49,631 nucleotides of DNA from Fidelibacterota bacterium UBA7301 (GCA_002471845.1 DKQT01000019.1:1-49631), one strand, 5' to 3'; counted from the stretch's first letter, positions 33,575 to 43,936 are shown. Program-made: numbers and translations. Notes: generated by a model from the letters alone, not told the origin.

Positions 33575-36103
33575 TTAATTACCAACGATAAATACTGCAT
33601 TCCCGAACAACAGTTTCCCATTATACCAAAATGCCCGGAATAGGGGGTTATCGGCCAGGTAAATCACACGGCCCCGGCCCATTTCTTCGACACCGAAAAT
33701 CATGGATTCCCGAAAATTTTCCTGGGCCTTGTAGCCCACAAATCCACTCACGATTGAAGTTGAATCCTGGGTAGTCCCTACATTCCATCCTCGGGGCAAG
33801 TAGGCATATCTACTGTTCCGGAGCTTGAGAGAAAAATAATCATCACCATACCCGAATGCCAAGGGGTGGGTATTATCCATTTTCACTTTCACAATTGCAC
33901 CATAGGCATTTTGACTCAACCGACTCCTTTGGCGATCTTTGTACGGTTTCAGGCGCTCCGAAAGGTTTCTTTTTTTATCCTTTTTTTCTAATTTTTTCTT
34001 TTCATCATCGGTGGCAAATTTTTTCAGGCTATAACCCTTTTGGTCCACAAACCGATCCATGGCTGAATCCATGAGTATCAGCCGGCCGCCAGACCGGATC
34101 CAATGTCGTAATTCATTCAATGTTTCATCATCTATATAATCATGGTTGCCCGCCGGCAAAATCAGAACATCAAAGTTATACTTGGGAATACGGGTAAAAT
34201 AATCACTGCCCAGCACCGTAACAGGAAATTCGATTTGCCGCTCGAAAAAATGCCAAACTTCACCGAATGGATAACTACGCACCTCATTCCCAGAAACCAA
34301 ACCAATCTTTGGTTTTTTCACCACCCGCATTGAGGAGGAACCAAAATCCTTCCCTTTCGAAACGAAGCCAGTTGTAACCGAGGTGATGGAACGACCATAC
34401 TTCTTGGCACCTTTCCTTACAATTTCATCAAAGGTATTGCCGTGTTTTTCATTCCCTTTTCGTGTAATTACCAATGTTCCACGATCATATTGGCGTTTAT
34501 TTATTTCAAACGGTTCTTCTGAAACACGGGTAACAATATCATTTTTAAACAGGTAAGCCAGGAATTTCAGGTCCCAGATCCCCTTCCACGGCAGGATATA
34601 AGCATAAGGAGTGCCATTGGTGTTTTCTGCTTTTGTAAAAACGGGACTGGCGGGTGAGGATTTTACCTCTCCCTTTACAGCGTAAGCTGCCAACCCATAT
34701 ACATAAGGTAACGCCCAGGCAGTCAGGTCATAGGTCAATGTATCCTGTAAAGCAGTTACGGGCTCGAATAATACTTGGACCATTACGGATTTTGGCTGCC
34801 GGGCAGATACCACCATATCGCCTTTGTTTATCTTAACCTGCTCAGATCGACCTGATTGGTAATTAAATCCCTTAAAGGATTTGCTGGCGCTGGCTACCCG
34901 ATGATAAATACCCATTTTATCCAGCCACGATTTAAGATCATTCAACTTATCCTCATTGTTGGATTTTGAAATAATGTATGAGGAATATTTACCTCGAGGA
35001 TCATTCACCCCGTCAGCAAAGAATTTTTCAAATTCATCCACCATACGATCTACATTTTTAGAGGCAACTTCTACCGTAGATAAACTTGTGGTATGGTGAT
35101 GGGTAAGGCGATCTTCTAAGGTGAGTGTATCTCCGTCTTCCGTTTCAACAGCCAATCCGCCCCTGCCGCCACCGGCCTGTTCATAAGTCATACCAATGGC
35201 CCCATTATACGTCGGATAAGTATCACCGTAACTGGGGTATAAAAGGTCAAATACCTCTTTGGTAAAGTAAAGCCAGTTATTTTTATCGAAATATTTGGCG
35301 TGATTTTTCCCGATCATGGTCTGGAGTTCCCGCTGCCAGTCCGTGATATATTCATGGAATGGTTCTGCCGCCGGGGCGAAATAGTAGGGACTGTTCATAC
35401 CCTGTTCATGGAAGTCTACGTGAACATGGGGCAGCCATTGATTGTATAATTTAATACGCGCTTCCGATTCAGTCTGAGTCTGCCATGCCCAATCCCGGTT
35501 CAAGTCGAAATAATAATGATTGGTTCGTCCCCCGGGCCAGGGTTCCATGTGCTCTCTCGCCATAGGATCTGCATCGGGCCAGCGATTGCCAGTCATTCGG
35601 TACCAGTTAGCATACCTGTCCCTGCCGTCGGGATTGATACATGGATCCAAGATCACAATGGTATTTTCGAGCCATCTCTGGGTGGCCTTATTATTTTTAT
35701 CAGCTAATGCATAAAGGGTTTTCATGGCCGCCTCAGTTGAGTTGGCCTCATTCCCATGTACGTTATAACTGAGCCACACAATACCCACTTTTTTCCCACT
35801 GGGCTTTCCTTCCATAATACCGGCCCGTTTCAGGTTATCCCTGCGCAGGTCATCCAGGATGCTCATATTCTCTTCACTGGAAACAATGGCTGCCATTAAG
35901 GGCCTATTTTCATAGGTTTTTCCATAATAAACAGCTTTTACATTAGATTCACTTTTAGTTACATGCTCATAATAAGCCACCACAAGATGGTGGGCCGTAA
36001 AATGATCCCCCAACTCATACCCTAGGAAGCCTGCCGGGGACTTAAGTCCGCCTGCAAACATAACGGATAAGAACAATAAAATTCTAATTGGCGTTTTACG
36101 CAT
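33575..36103 (-). CDS. M14-family zinc carboxypeptidase, exported
   Basis: About 842 residues from the ATG at 36103, which has AGGAG five bases upstream. Signal peptide TPIRILLFLSVMFAGG. The M14 domain has zinc ligands His116 and Glu119 in YNVHGNEANS, the substrate Arg in CINPDGRDRY, the third zinc ligand His232 in HVDFHEQGMNS, and a likely catalytic Glu in MTYEQAGGGRGG. A long C-terminal half of beta segments follows, with a class-I-glutamine-amidotransferase-like part (GLVSGNEVRSYPFGEVWHFF; FDVLILPAGNHDYIDDETLN), as in other large M14 proteins of FCB bacteria. It should trim C-terminal residues from peptides in the periplasm or outside. A sulfatase cluster with other secreted enzymes follows downstream on the plus side of the coordinates. 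Confidence 0.92.
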   Translation of the reverse strand: MRKTPIRILLFLSVMFAGGLKSPAGFLGYELGDHFTAHHLVVAYYEHVTKSESNVKAVYYGKTYENRPLMAAIVSSEENMSILDDLRRDNLKRAGIMEGKPSGKKVGIVWLSYNVHGNEANSTEAAMKTLYALADKNNKATQRWLENTIVILDPCINPDGRDRYANWYRMTGNRWPDADPMAREHMEPWPGGRTNHYYFDLNRDWAWQTQTESEARIKLYNQWLPHVHVDFHEQGMNSPYYFAPAAEPFHEYITDWQRELQTMIGKNHAKYFDKNNWLYFTKEVFDLLYPSYGDTYPTYNGAIGMTYEQAGGGRGGLAVETEDGDTLTLEDRLTHHHTTSLSTVEVASKNVDRMVDEFEKFFADGVNDPRGKYSSYIISKSNNEDKLNDLKSWLDKMGIYHRVASASKSFKGFNYQSGRSEQVKINKGDMVVSARQPKSVMVQVLFEPVTALQDTLTYDLTAWALPYVYGLAAYAVKGEVKSSPASPVFTKAENTNGTPYAYILPWKGIWDLKFLAYLFKNDIVTRVSEEPFEINKRQYDRGTLVITRKGNEKHGNTFDEIVRKGAKKYGRSITSVTTGFVSKGKDFGSSSMRVVKKPKIGLVSGNEVRSYPFGEVWHFFERQIEFPVTVLGSDYFTRIPKYNFDVLILPAGNHDYIDDETLNELRHWIRSGGRLILMDSAMDRFVDQKGYSLKKFATDDEKKKLEKKDKKRNLSERLKPYKDRQRSRLSQNAYGAIVKVKMDNTHPLAFGYGDDYFSLKLRNSRYAYLPRGWNVGTTQDSTSIVSGFVGYKAQENFRESMIFGVEEMGRGRVIYLADNPLFRAFWYNGKLLFGNAVFIVGN

Positions 36104-36108
36104 GGACA

Positions 36109-36113
36109 CTCCT
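36109..36113 (-). promoter_or_regulatory. Ribosome binding site deciding the M14 carboxypeptidase start
   Basis: AGGAG on the minus strand with a five-base spacer to the ATG at 36103. It overlaps the in-frame GTG at 36109, so that codon is not the start. Confidence 0.6.
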
Positions 36114-36165
36114 TCTAAACATGGGACGAGAACTTAGGTTAATAGTTAATTGACAGAAAATAAAA

Positions 36166-37743
36166 TTAGAGACTTTTCATAAGGTTTTTATTAAGAATGG
36201 ATGAAGCGGTAAGCAATCCCGAGAAGAGGGCGCTGGTAAGACCCACAGTGGTCACATCTTGGCCCGTGAGATATAAGTTTTTAATCTCTGTTTGGGGACG
36301 AAGCCATTTCTGTCGGAATCGTTCCGCCGTATGATCAAGTCCATACATTTCTCCCACTGGATAATGGACCATATCCCTGACAGAAAGAGGGGTCGATAAT
36401 TCATAAAAATCCATGGCATCTTTAGCCTGAGGTACCTGTTCATACACCACGTCTAATATTTTTTGGGATATGGATTCCTTAAGGTTTTCATAGGCCTCAC
36501 CACGCTTCTTCCACGGTTTATCCTTCCAGTCCTTATACCAATCCCAACGGCCCAACGTGATCGCCTCCATGGTGGCGCACCCCTCATGATTTTTATTCCA
36601 GTCCGGGTCCTTTGCCGAAGGAAAAGAAACATATACCACCGGAAATTTTGCATCGGGGTCTTTTTGATAATCGGCTACATTCTGATCATGATCATATCCG
36701 GGATAAATCCACAAATTAGTTGTTTTGAGCCCCAGTTCTTCTGCCGATTTATTTAAACCCATATATAGACAAACATAGCTTTCCGTGGGCTGGACTTTCG
36801 TCATTTTTGATTTGAATTGATTGAATTGGGGTGCATTCCTGAGAAATGTATTTACAGTATTCACCAGTCCTGCACTACTGACTACTTTATTTGCAAACAA
36901 TTCATCCCCATTATCCAGGCGTACCCCCAAGGCATTTTTACCTTTCACAATGATTTCATTCACTCCTGCATTTACCACGATTTTTCCACCAAGGGATTCA
37001 ATTAAATCGGTGGCATATTCGGCAATCATTCGTGAACCGCCTACGGGGTAATTGCCCCCGTCTAGGTAATGGCGGGCCACCATGGCATGCATGGCAAAAC
37101 TGCTTCGCTCTGGCGGCAGGCCATGATCACCCCACTGCCCTGTTAATACGCCAATTAGTTTTTCATTCTGGGTCAATTGTTTCAGCACTTCTTTAGTGGA
37201 CTTATCCGCATTTTTGAAAAATTGTTTTGTCATGGAATTACGTAGAAATGGTGCCAGCCAATTTGGTAACGCTTTACTGGCAAAGAATCCTTTCCCGCTT
37301 CTCACTTGAGTATGGAGGAGGTTCACATAGGTTCGAATGGCCTCTTCTTCGCCAGGGAATTGAGCGGACAATGATTCGATAAATTTTTCTTGGGGCGCAA
37401 TAAAATCGTAGGATTGGTCCGGAAAGATAATTCGATCATAATTGTCATCCATTTTCGCCCATTGGAGTTTACTGTCTGTCACACGATCGAATAGGCGTCG
37501 TGAATAGGATTTTTTATTATGCACTTCACCGATATAATGAATCCCCACATCCCATTCGTAATTCTTTCGTTTAAATGTGTGGGTAAATCCACCAACTTTA
37601 AAATGCTTTTCCAAAACCAGGACTTTATGGCCATGTTGGGCTAAGAAGACCGCAGTAGTTAGGCCACTTATCCCTGAACCAATGATAATTATATCAAATT
37701 TCTCATCCTGAACATCAGATCGGTATGCAGTCCATTTTTTCAT
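36166..37743 (-). CDS. CrtI/RetSat-like FAD-dependent oxidoreductase
   Basis: 525 residues. FAD fold IIIIGSGISGLTTAVFLAQHGHK (glycines 22-27) and LVLEKHFKVGGFTHTFKRKN, the latter typical of phytoene desaturase and all-trans-retinol 13,14-reductase relatives. The C-terminal FAD site is NLYLTGQDVTTVGLTSALFSG. Further conserved parts: YEWDVGIHYIGE, DGGNYPVGGSRMI. RetSat-type enzymes reduce or isomerise polyene double bonds; in bacteria the substrate is often unknown. No other carotenoid gene lies nearby, so a carotenoid role is uncertain. It starts 8 bases after the first sulfatase gene and may share its transcript. Confidence 0.85.
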   Translation of the reverse strand: MKKWTAYRSDVQDEKFDIIIIGSGISGLTTAVFLAQHGHKVLVLEKHFKVGGFTHTFKRKNYEWDVGIHYIGEVHNKKSYSRRLFDRVTDSKLQWAKMDDNYDRIIFPDQSYDFIAPQEKFIESLSAQFPGEEEAIRTYVNLLHTQVRSGKGFFASKALPNWLAPFLRNSMTKQFFKNADKSTKEVLKQLTQNEKLIGVLTGQWGDHGLPPERSSFAMHAMVARHYLDGGNYPVGGSRMIAEYATDLIESLGGKIVVNAGVNEIIVKGKNALGVRLDNGDELFANKVVSSAGLVNTVNTFLRNAPQFNQFKSKMTKVQPTESYVCLYMGLNKSAEELGLKTTNLWIYPGYDHDQNVADYQKDPDAKFPVVYVSFPSAKDPDWNKNHEGCATMEAITLGRWDWYKDWKDKPWKKRGEAYENLKESISQKILDVVYEQVPQAKDAMDFYELSTPLSVRDMVHYPVGEMYGLDHTAERFRQKWLRPQTEIKNLYLTGQDVTTVGLTSALFSGLLTASSILNKNLMKSL

Positions 37744-37751
37744 ATCACCAA

Positions 37752-39290
37752 TTAATCTCCTAATTGTGGAAATTTGAACCGCTCCAAATCGGAGGGTATA
37801 TGGGATTTTTCCATAATCTTTTCGATTTGTTCAATTAAATCGGGGCGGGATCTTGCAATATCATACTGTTCTTGGATATCCCTATCAAGATTATACAGTT
37901 CGATGGTCATATTTCCTTCGAAAATATTTCGGCGAATACCCTTCCAATTTCCCAATCGAACTGCCTGCTGTCCTTTATATGCGGGAAATTCCCAATACAG
38001 GTAGTCGTGGGTCTCTGTTTGATCTTTTCCCAGTAACGTAGGTAATAAACTGATGCCGTCAATATTGGCTGCTACGGTTGCCCCGGAGACCTCAGCAAAA
38101 GTAGGCATCATATCCTGGAAAGCAGACATATGATTTGATCGGCTTCCATTTTTTATTTTACCGGGCCAACTGGCGATCATGGGTACGCGAATTCCCCCTT
38201 CGTGAACAAACCCTTTGGCCCAACCTCGCTCTGATTTAAATGGTTTGGCGCTATCAAAAAATGGTGTATCGGCACCGCCGGTATAGGTGGGTCCATTATC
38301 GGACGTAAAAATGATCAGTGTATTTTCATATTGGCCGATTTCTAGCAGTTTATTGACTAGATCGCCCACCTGCTCATCCAGGTACGATATCATGGCCGCA
38401 TAGGTAGCCCGGGGATATTGATTCGGGAAATAGGATTTACCTATATAAGGCGTTTCTTCACCAAGCTTAACACGGTAATAATCGACCCATTTTTTCGGCG
38501 CCTGTAGGGGGACATGGGGTATGGGCGACGCATAATAGAGAAAGAAGGGCCTGTCTTTATTATCATCTAAAAATTGGAGTGCTTCATTATGCATGAGTTC
38601 TGGAGCATAATCATTTAATTCAAAATCGTTATAACTGGAAAGATCGTGGGGATCGGCTCCTTCAGCTAAATTGGCGTGGGGCGATACATTTTTATTATTC
38701 AGGATATGCCGTTCATTATTCCGCCATAAATGCATGGGATAGAGCGTATGGGCCTGGCGCTGGCAGTTATATCCATAGAAAAAATCAAATCCTTGTTTGT
38801 TTGGGAGTCCCTCTGTCGTTGGCGCACCGAGGCCCCACTTCCCCACCATCCCGGTGGTATACCCAGCGACCTTCAATACTTCTGCAATGGTGATGGTACT
38901 ATCAGGAATCGGCCTTTGCCCCTCCAGAAATGGATTGTCAAACATGGCCTGGTAATTCCATGTATCGCCCCGTTCTTTCCATTCATCGTTGCCACGGATG
39001 GGAGTGTGGCCCGTATGCTGGCCGGTCATAAATACAGAGCGAGAGGGTGCACAAACTGGAGAGCCGGAATAGTGATCTGTGAAACGCATTCCACTCCGTG
39101 CCAAAGCATCAATATTGGGTGTTTCTATGATCTTCTGGCCGTACACACCCAACTCACCGTACCCCAAATCATCGGCTAATATGTAAATAATATTGGGGCG
39201 ATCTTCCGACTTAGTACAGGAATTATTCATAATAATAAATATTGTTATTATTACAGATAATAAAGTTAATTTAAAGTATTTTCTATTCAT
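37752..39290 (-). CDS. Sulfatase (arylsulfatase-like, S1 family), lipoprotein
   Basis: Hydrolyses sulfate esters, probably on polysaccharides. 512 residues. Lipoprotein-like signal (LSVIITIFIIMNNSC). The metal site IYILADDLGYGELGVYG has Asp40 and Asp41; the formylglycine site is Cys80 in SPVCAPSRSVFMTG (CxPSR); later ITIFTSDNGPTYTG gives the usual DN pair. The C-terminal region is a smaller beta domain. Activity needs conversion of Cys80 to formylglycine by a maturase, which is not encoded in the window. The gene follows a second sulfatase with a four-base ATGA overlap, so the two are translated together. Confidence 0.95.
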   Translation of the reverse strand: MNRKYFKLTLLSVIITIFIIMNNSCTKSEDRPNIIYILADDLGYGELGVYGQKIIETPNIDALARSGMRFTDHYSGSPVCAPSRSVFMTGQHTGHTPIRGNDEWKERGDTWNYQAMFDNPFLEGQRPIPDSTITIAEVLKVAGYTTGMVGKWGLGAPTTEGLPNKQGFDFFYGYNCQRQAHTLYPMHLWRNNERHILNNKNVSPHANLAEGADPHDLSSYNDFELNDYAPELMHNEALQFLDDNKDRPFFLYYASPIPHVPLQAPKKWVDYYRVKLGEETPYIGKSYFPNQYPRATYAAMISYLDEQVGDLVNKLLEIGQYENTLIIFTSDNGPTYTGGADTPFFDSAKPFKSERGWAKGFVHEGGIRVPMIASWPGKIKNGSRSNHMSAFQDMMPTFAEVSGATVAANIDGISLLPTLLGKDQTETHDYLYWEFPAYKGQQAVRLGNWKGIRRNIFEGNMTIELYNLDRDIQEQYDIARSRPDLIEQIEKIMEKSHIPSDLERFKFPQLGD

Positions 39291-40669
39291 CTGTATTTGT
39301 CAAATATTTCTATGGCCCGCTTGCTGTTTTCCCGCTTGGTTATCCACAAGGGCCGTTTCAAGGTGACTTCCCAATCAAATAATTTTTTGTACAATGTTTT
39401 TACTTTTTCCGGATGTTTTCTAGCCAGGTTCCTGGTCTCATTGGGATCCCTGGCGATATTAAATAAAAGGGCCGGACGATCTGGCATTCGAATCAATTTC
39501 CAATCTCTATCCCGGATGGCGGCTCGTGTTTCTTTTTTCCAGTAAAGCGTTTCATGCGGTCGGTATTGATTTTTCCCATTTAAGAAAGGAATTAAACTGA
39601 CACCATCTACATTTTCTAATGAATTAATATTCCCGCCTGCAGCATCTACAAATGTGGGTAACAGATCAAAAGTGCTGATAGGATAGTTAAACGAAGTATT
39701 TCCCTCAAAGTGATCACCATATTTCAAAAGAAATGGAACACGGATACCCCCTTCTAAATGGGTCCCTTTCACACCACTTAATGGACGATTCGATGAAAAA
39801 TTGATCCAGGCGCCACCATTATCATTCGTAAAAATTATGAGAGTATTCTCAGTCAGGCCCAATTCATCCAATTTGGCGATGATTCTTCCGCAGGCACGAT
39901 CCATGGCTTTGGTCATGGCATAGAGCTTTCGCCTTTTTTCAGTGAGTTTGATCTTTCTATCAGGAAGATCTTCCTCCAGATAGTGCATGGGTGTATGAAC
40001 CGCATTAAAGGAGACAAAAAGAAAAAATGGATTATCTTTATTTCTCTCGATGGATGCCACTGCCTCATCGGCGATCACATCAGTCAAATAGCCATCCGGT
40101 TCTTGAAAGTTTTTGAAATCCCGCTCCCATTTTCGGAGAGGATCTTTGGGCGGTTCTTTATAGGGCCAGAAATGTCTCGCTCCACCCCGAAAACCATAGA
40201 ATTCGTCAAATCCCCGCTTTAAAGGATGATATCGGTCCGCCCCACCCAAATGCCACTTACCAAGGTAAATGTTTTGATATCCTGCTTTTTTGAGATAATC
40301 AGCGATGGTTTCTTGATCCAATGGAAGTCCCATATCTGCCCCGGTAAGGCCGGCGGAACTCATGGCTGACGGCACATTGTTCTCTTCTACACCAAATTTT
40401 TGCTGGTATCGCCCGGTCATCAATCCTGCCCGAGATGGTCCACACACGGCCGCCGTGGTATAGGCCTGGGTAAAGCGGACGCTCTGGCGAGCCAGTTTAT
40501 CCAGATTCGGGGTGTGAAAGTTGGGACTGCCCTGAAAGCCGAAATCGGAATAGCCCGCATCATCAGCGAACAGGAAAACAATATTGGGTGGATTCGGTGA
40601 ATCGCCGGCCCACAGTCCGGCCAACAATCCAACCAGCGCAAATCGAACTATTTTTATCCCCTTCCTCAT
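39287..40669 (-). CDS. Sulfatase (S1 family), exported
   Basis: 460 residues with a signal peptide (KIVRFALVGLLAGLWAGD). Metal site IVFLFADDAGYSDFGFQG with Asp36 and Asp37; formylglycine site Cys76 in AAVCGPSRAGLMTGRY (CxPSR); HLGG and DNGG loops (LGKWHLGGADRYHP; TNDNGGAWINF) are present. Only about a third of its residues appear shared with the neighbouring sulfatase, so the two probably act on different sulfate positions; this is inference. It is the first gene of the sulfatase pair and lies 90 bases downstream of typA. Confidence 0.95.
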   Translation of the reverse strand: MRKGIKIVRFALVGLLAGLWAGDSPNPPNIVFLFADDAGYSDFGFQGSPNFHTPNLDKLARQSVRFTQAYTTAAVCGPSRAGLMTGRYQQKFGVEENNVPSAMSSAGLTGADMGLPLDQETIADYLKKAGYQNIYLGKWHLGGADRYHPLKRGFDEFYGFRGGARHFWPYKEPPKDPLRKWERDFKNFQEPDGYLTDVIADEAVASIERNKDNPFFLFVSFNAVHTPMHYLEEDLPDRKIKLTEKRRKLYAMTKAMDRACGRIIAKLDELGLTENTLIIFTNDNGGAWINFSSNRPLSGVKGTHLEGGIRVPFLLKYGDHFEGNTSFNYPISTFDLLPTFVDAAGGNINSLENVDGVSLIPFLNGKNQYRPHETLYWKKETRAAIRDRDWKLIRMPDRPALLFNIARDPNETRNLARKHPEKVKTLYKKLFDWEVTLKRPLWITKRENSKRAIEIFDKYR

Positions 40670-40759
40670 GCTTAAAGATAGGGGTTAATGGGTTATCTCA
40701 GAAAGGATTTCGTCTCGGAAAAAATAAAATCCGCGCGCAGGGGAAGACTTTTCTACATC

Positions 40760-42589
40760 TTAAGCATTGGCGTATTTCGCCTTGCGGTGGGCCGAAGCTC
40801 GTTTGTTGGCGTCCAATTCCATTTTCCGAAGGCGGATGGATAAGGGTGTCACCTCTACCAATTCATCTTCAGCGATAAATTCAATGGATTGATCCAGGGA
40901 TAACTGCTTTGGTGGCCGCAGGACCACTGTGGCATCAGAAGAGGCGGCCCGCATATTGGTAAGTTTTTTTTCCCGGGTAATATTCACAGAAAGATCTTCG
41001 GTGCGATTGCGTTCACCAATGACCATGCCATCATACACATCGGTCCCCACTTCTATAAATAATTCACCCCGATCCACCATACCCAGGCAGGCATAAGTGG
41101 TCACTTTCCCATTTCGATCAGCGACAATGGCACCACTCACTCGTTGAGGAATAGGTCCAAACCATGGAGCATACCCGTCAAACAGTTTATTCATAATACC
41201 AGCACCCTGGGTGTCGGTTAAAAACTGGCTGCGGAAACCGATCAAGCCTCGGGATGGGATCACAAATTCCATGGATACCCGGCCGTGCCCATGGTTCACT
41301 AGATTGGTCATGCGCCCTTTTCGGGTCGAAAGTTTTTCTGTAATAACGCCCACCTTATCTTCGGGAATATCAAGAAACACATTTTCCATGGGTTCCATGG
41401 TTTTTCCCCCATCTTCATGGGTAATAACCCGCGGTTTGGAAACCATGAATTCATACCCTTCCCGGCGCATGGTTTCGATCAATACTGCCATTTGCAGTTC
41501 ACCCCGCCCCCGCACTTCGAATACGTTGGTCCGGTCTGTCTTTCTTACGTGCAGGGATACATTCCCCAGTGTTTCCTTTTCCAATCGTTCACTGATATTC
41601 CTGGATGTGAGGTATTTCCCCTCCTTACCGGCGAATGGACTGTTATTCACATAAAAGAGCATAGATACAGTGGGCTCATCGATAATGATCCGAGGCAACG
41701 GCTCCGGGTTCTCATTGGCAGAAATGGTATCGCCAATGGTCACTCCATCAATCCCGGCAACGGCAATGATATCCCCTGCTTCCAGTTGATCCACTTGAAC
41801 TTTTTGAAGACCTTTGAACGTATACAGGGCAGAGAATTTTTCATTGTGTCGCGTGCCATCTGCCCCGCACAGGGCATAGGACTGATTCATGGCCAGGGTA
41901 CCGTGATTCAATCGCCCAATAGCAACCTGCCCCACATAAGGATCGTAGTCCAGGTTGGTCACTAAAAATTGGGGCGTATGGTTGTCGTTGGCCACCGGAC
42001 CTTCAATATTTTCAAGGATGGATCGAAACAGGGGCTTCAGATCTGTTGAATCATCTCCCACTTCCGAATGGGCCACCCCTTTCTTGGCGATGGTATAGAG
42101 GATTGGGAATTCGATCTGATCCTCCGTTGCGTCCAGGTCAATAAAAAGATCGTAGACCTCATTCACCACTTCGTCAATTCGCGCATCGGACCGGTCAATC
42201 TTATTGATCACCAGGATAACCGGCAGGTTTTTCTCAAGGGTCTTTTTCAGGACAAATCGCGTTTGAGGTAACGGGCCCTCACTGGCATCCACCAGCAAAA
42301 GCGCCCCATCCACAAGGTTGAGGCTCCGCTCCACTTCGCCGCCGAAGTCAGCGTGGCCGGGGGTATCCATGATATTGATCTTCACCCCTTCATAATAGAC
42401 GGCCGTATTCTTGGCAGTGATGGTAATGCCCCGTTCCTTTTCCAGATCCATGGAATCCATAACCCGGTCTTCCACTTCCTGATGGGCCTTAAAGGTACCG
42501 GATTGTTGCAGGAGACCATCAACCAGGGTGGTCTTCCCGTGGTCCACGTGGGCAATGATAGCAATATTGCGAAAATTATTTTTTCTCAT
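40760..42589 (-). CDS. typA: Ribosome-associated GTPase TypA/BipA
   Basis: Translational GTPase that helps 50S subunit assembly and stress or cold growth. 609 residues, the standard length. G1 is IAHVDHGKTTL at about 13-20, G2 RGITITAKN, G3 DTPGHADFGGEV, G4 NKIDRSD. Then follow EF-G-like domains II, III and V and the BipA-specific C-terminal domain (VFLDIPEDKVGVITEKLSTR; GRVSMEFVIPSRGLIGFR). Everything looks intact. It lies between a lipoprotein gene and the sulfatases, all minus strand. Confidence 0.98.
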   Translation of the reverse strand: MRKNNFRNIAIIAHVDHGKTTLVDGLLQQSGTFKAHQEVEDRVMDSMDLEKERGITITAKNTAVYYEGVKINIMDTPGHADFGGEVERSLNLVDGALLLVDASEGPLPQTRFVLKKTLEKNLPVILVINKIDRSDARIDEVVNEVYDLFIDLDATEDQIEFPILYTIAKKGVAHSEVGDDSTDLKPLFRSILENIEGPVANDNHTPQFLVTNLDYDPYVGQVAIGRLNHGTLAMNQSYALCGADGTRHNEKFSALYTFKGLQKVQVDQLEAGDIIAVAGIDGVTIGDTISANENPEPLPRIIIDEPTVSMLFYVNNSPFAGKEGKYLTSRNISERLEKETLGNVSLHVRKTDRTNVFEVRGRGELQMAVLIETMRREGYEFMVSKPRVITHEDGGKTMEPMENVFLDIPEDKVGVITEKLSTRKGRMTNLVNHGHGRVSMEFVIPSRGLIGFRSQFLTDTQGAGIMNKLFDGYAPWFGPIPQRVSGAIVADRNGKVTTYACLGMVDRGELFIEVGTDVYDGMVIGERNRTEDLSVNITREKKLTNMRAASSDATVVLRPPKQLSLDQSIEFIAEDELVEVTPLSIRLRKMELDANKRASAHRKAKYANA

Positions 42590-42679
42590 TTTTCAATTCG
42601 AGATTTTCGGGCCGAAAACAGCCGGGGAATTTCGCTATTTTAAACGGGATAAAGAATTTAAATAGTCAGAATATAGAAA

Positions 42680-43936
42680 CTATTTTTGGGGCATAAACCG
42701 GGTTAAATCCGGGCGAATGTTTCGGTCTCTTCCCAATTCATACGCATACACTTTTCGACCTAATTCAGCTAAATAGGGTAAACCCAATGTTTCATATTCA
42801 TACACGTCATCATTGAGTGTTTCATTTTCATTTACATAGATCACTGCGGACAGGAAAAACTCCACGCCGTTCTTCGTATCAATAATGTAGACATTATCGG
42901 TCAGGAATCCATAGGCCAACCCCACTTTGTTATAAATCCGAATATGATCGGGAATTTGAGCTGTTGTATCCCCATACATAAAAAACTTACAGTACCCATC
43001 GTAATATTTATCATAATCAGCATAGGAAGGATTATGACTTTCCCGCGGTAATTTGGACATCCATTCATAAAGAAAAACATAATCATCATGGGTTAAATCC
43101 AATCCACTATATTCAGGAGCTGTGGATGGGAATATGATTTGACGTAAAAAACGCTGTTGTTCGTCCAGGTTGAAAAAATTCTTTACAGAAAAATCCATTG
43201 GGCTGTCTACCGTTTCGCCCTTCGCCAAATGAGCTTTCCCTATCAAATTTTCGTTAGAATTTACAGATAGATTCAGAACAGATCTCCGCTGGGGCTGATT
43301 AAAAAGCGGCTTACCTTTTTCATCGTAAAAAGTAATTGGATTCGTATAACGGTTCTGCTCCAAGGAAAGCGGTATGGACAACCGATGCCGAATGCGGGTT
43401 TCGGAATAGCCCAAATCCCACATCCGCTGGTTAAATGCATCCTGTCCTAAAAATTCATATAACCGGTTATATGCATCATTGTCGGATACCACGAATATCT
43501 TCTTAATATAATGATCTATGGAAGCTTTTCCATTTACTGAAGTAGAATCTCCATCAACGGATGTCTGCCCTTCAAAGCCTATCCCTACTGTTAGGGGCGA
43601 TTCCTTTTTCAAGTCAAGAGATTGATAATGATTAACTTTTTCAAGTGCGAGCACAGCCGCAGGGAATTTTACTGTGCTTGCAGGATAAAAATATTTTTCA
43701 GGATCAAAATGGTAATAATGGGTAGTATAACTTGGCAATTGATCCGGGTTTCGGTCTACTTGCGTATAAATGATCTGCAGATGGTACTTATTGGGATTCT
43801 CCACAACTTTCGGAAAGTCCTCTTTCATGGAATCCAATATAGACTGAAGAAGTTTTGAATCACCGTCTTGTTTCCCACAGCTGGTGAATATGGTGATAAT
43901 CAGAAATATGGATAAATGTCGTGAAATAAGAAGCAT
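42680..43936 (-). CDS. Class A beta-lactamase-like serine hydrolase, lipoprotein
   Basis: 418 residues. Lipoprotein signal SIFLIITIFTSC with Cys20. Serine hydrolase triad motifs: S87-x-x-K90 in FYPASTVKFPAA, SDN at 151-153 in FVVSDNDAYN, and KVG in YNKVGLAYGFLTDN in place of KTG. The fold is that of class A beta-lactamases and D-Ala-D-Ala hydrolases, but the chain is longer and lacks a recognisable ExxLN omega loop at the usual place. It may therefore act on peptidoglycan or peptides rather than on drugs. Antibiotic resistance should not be assumed. It is encoded 90 bases upstream of typA. Confidence 0.82.
   Translation of the reverse strand: MLLISRHLSIFLIITIFTSCGKQDGDSKLLQSILDSMKEDFPKVVENPNKYHLQIIYTQVDRNPDQLPSYTTHYYHFDPEKYFYPASTVKFPAAVLALEKVNHYQSLDLKKESPLTVGIGFEGQTSVDGDSTSVNGKASIDHYIKKIFVVSDNDAYNRLYEFLGQDAFNQRMWDLGYSETRIRHRLSIPLSLEQNRYTNPITFYDEKGKPLFNQPQRRSVLNLSVNSNENLIGKAHLAKGETVDSPMDFSVKNFFNLDEQQRFLRQIIFPSTAPEYSGLDLTHDDYVFLYEWMSKLPRESHNPSYADYDKYYDGYCKFFMYGDTTAQIPDHIRIYNKVGLAYGFLTDNVYIIDTKNGVEFFLSAVIYVNENETLNDDVYEYETLGLPYLAELGRKVYAYELGRDRNIRPDLTRFMPQK

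Noticed and set aside
42680..43936. Idea that the serine hydrolase is an antibiotic resistance beta-lactamase
   Set aside because: KTG is KVG, the omega-loop motif is not seen and the chain is too long; a cell-wall or peptide hydrolase is at least as likely.
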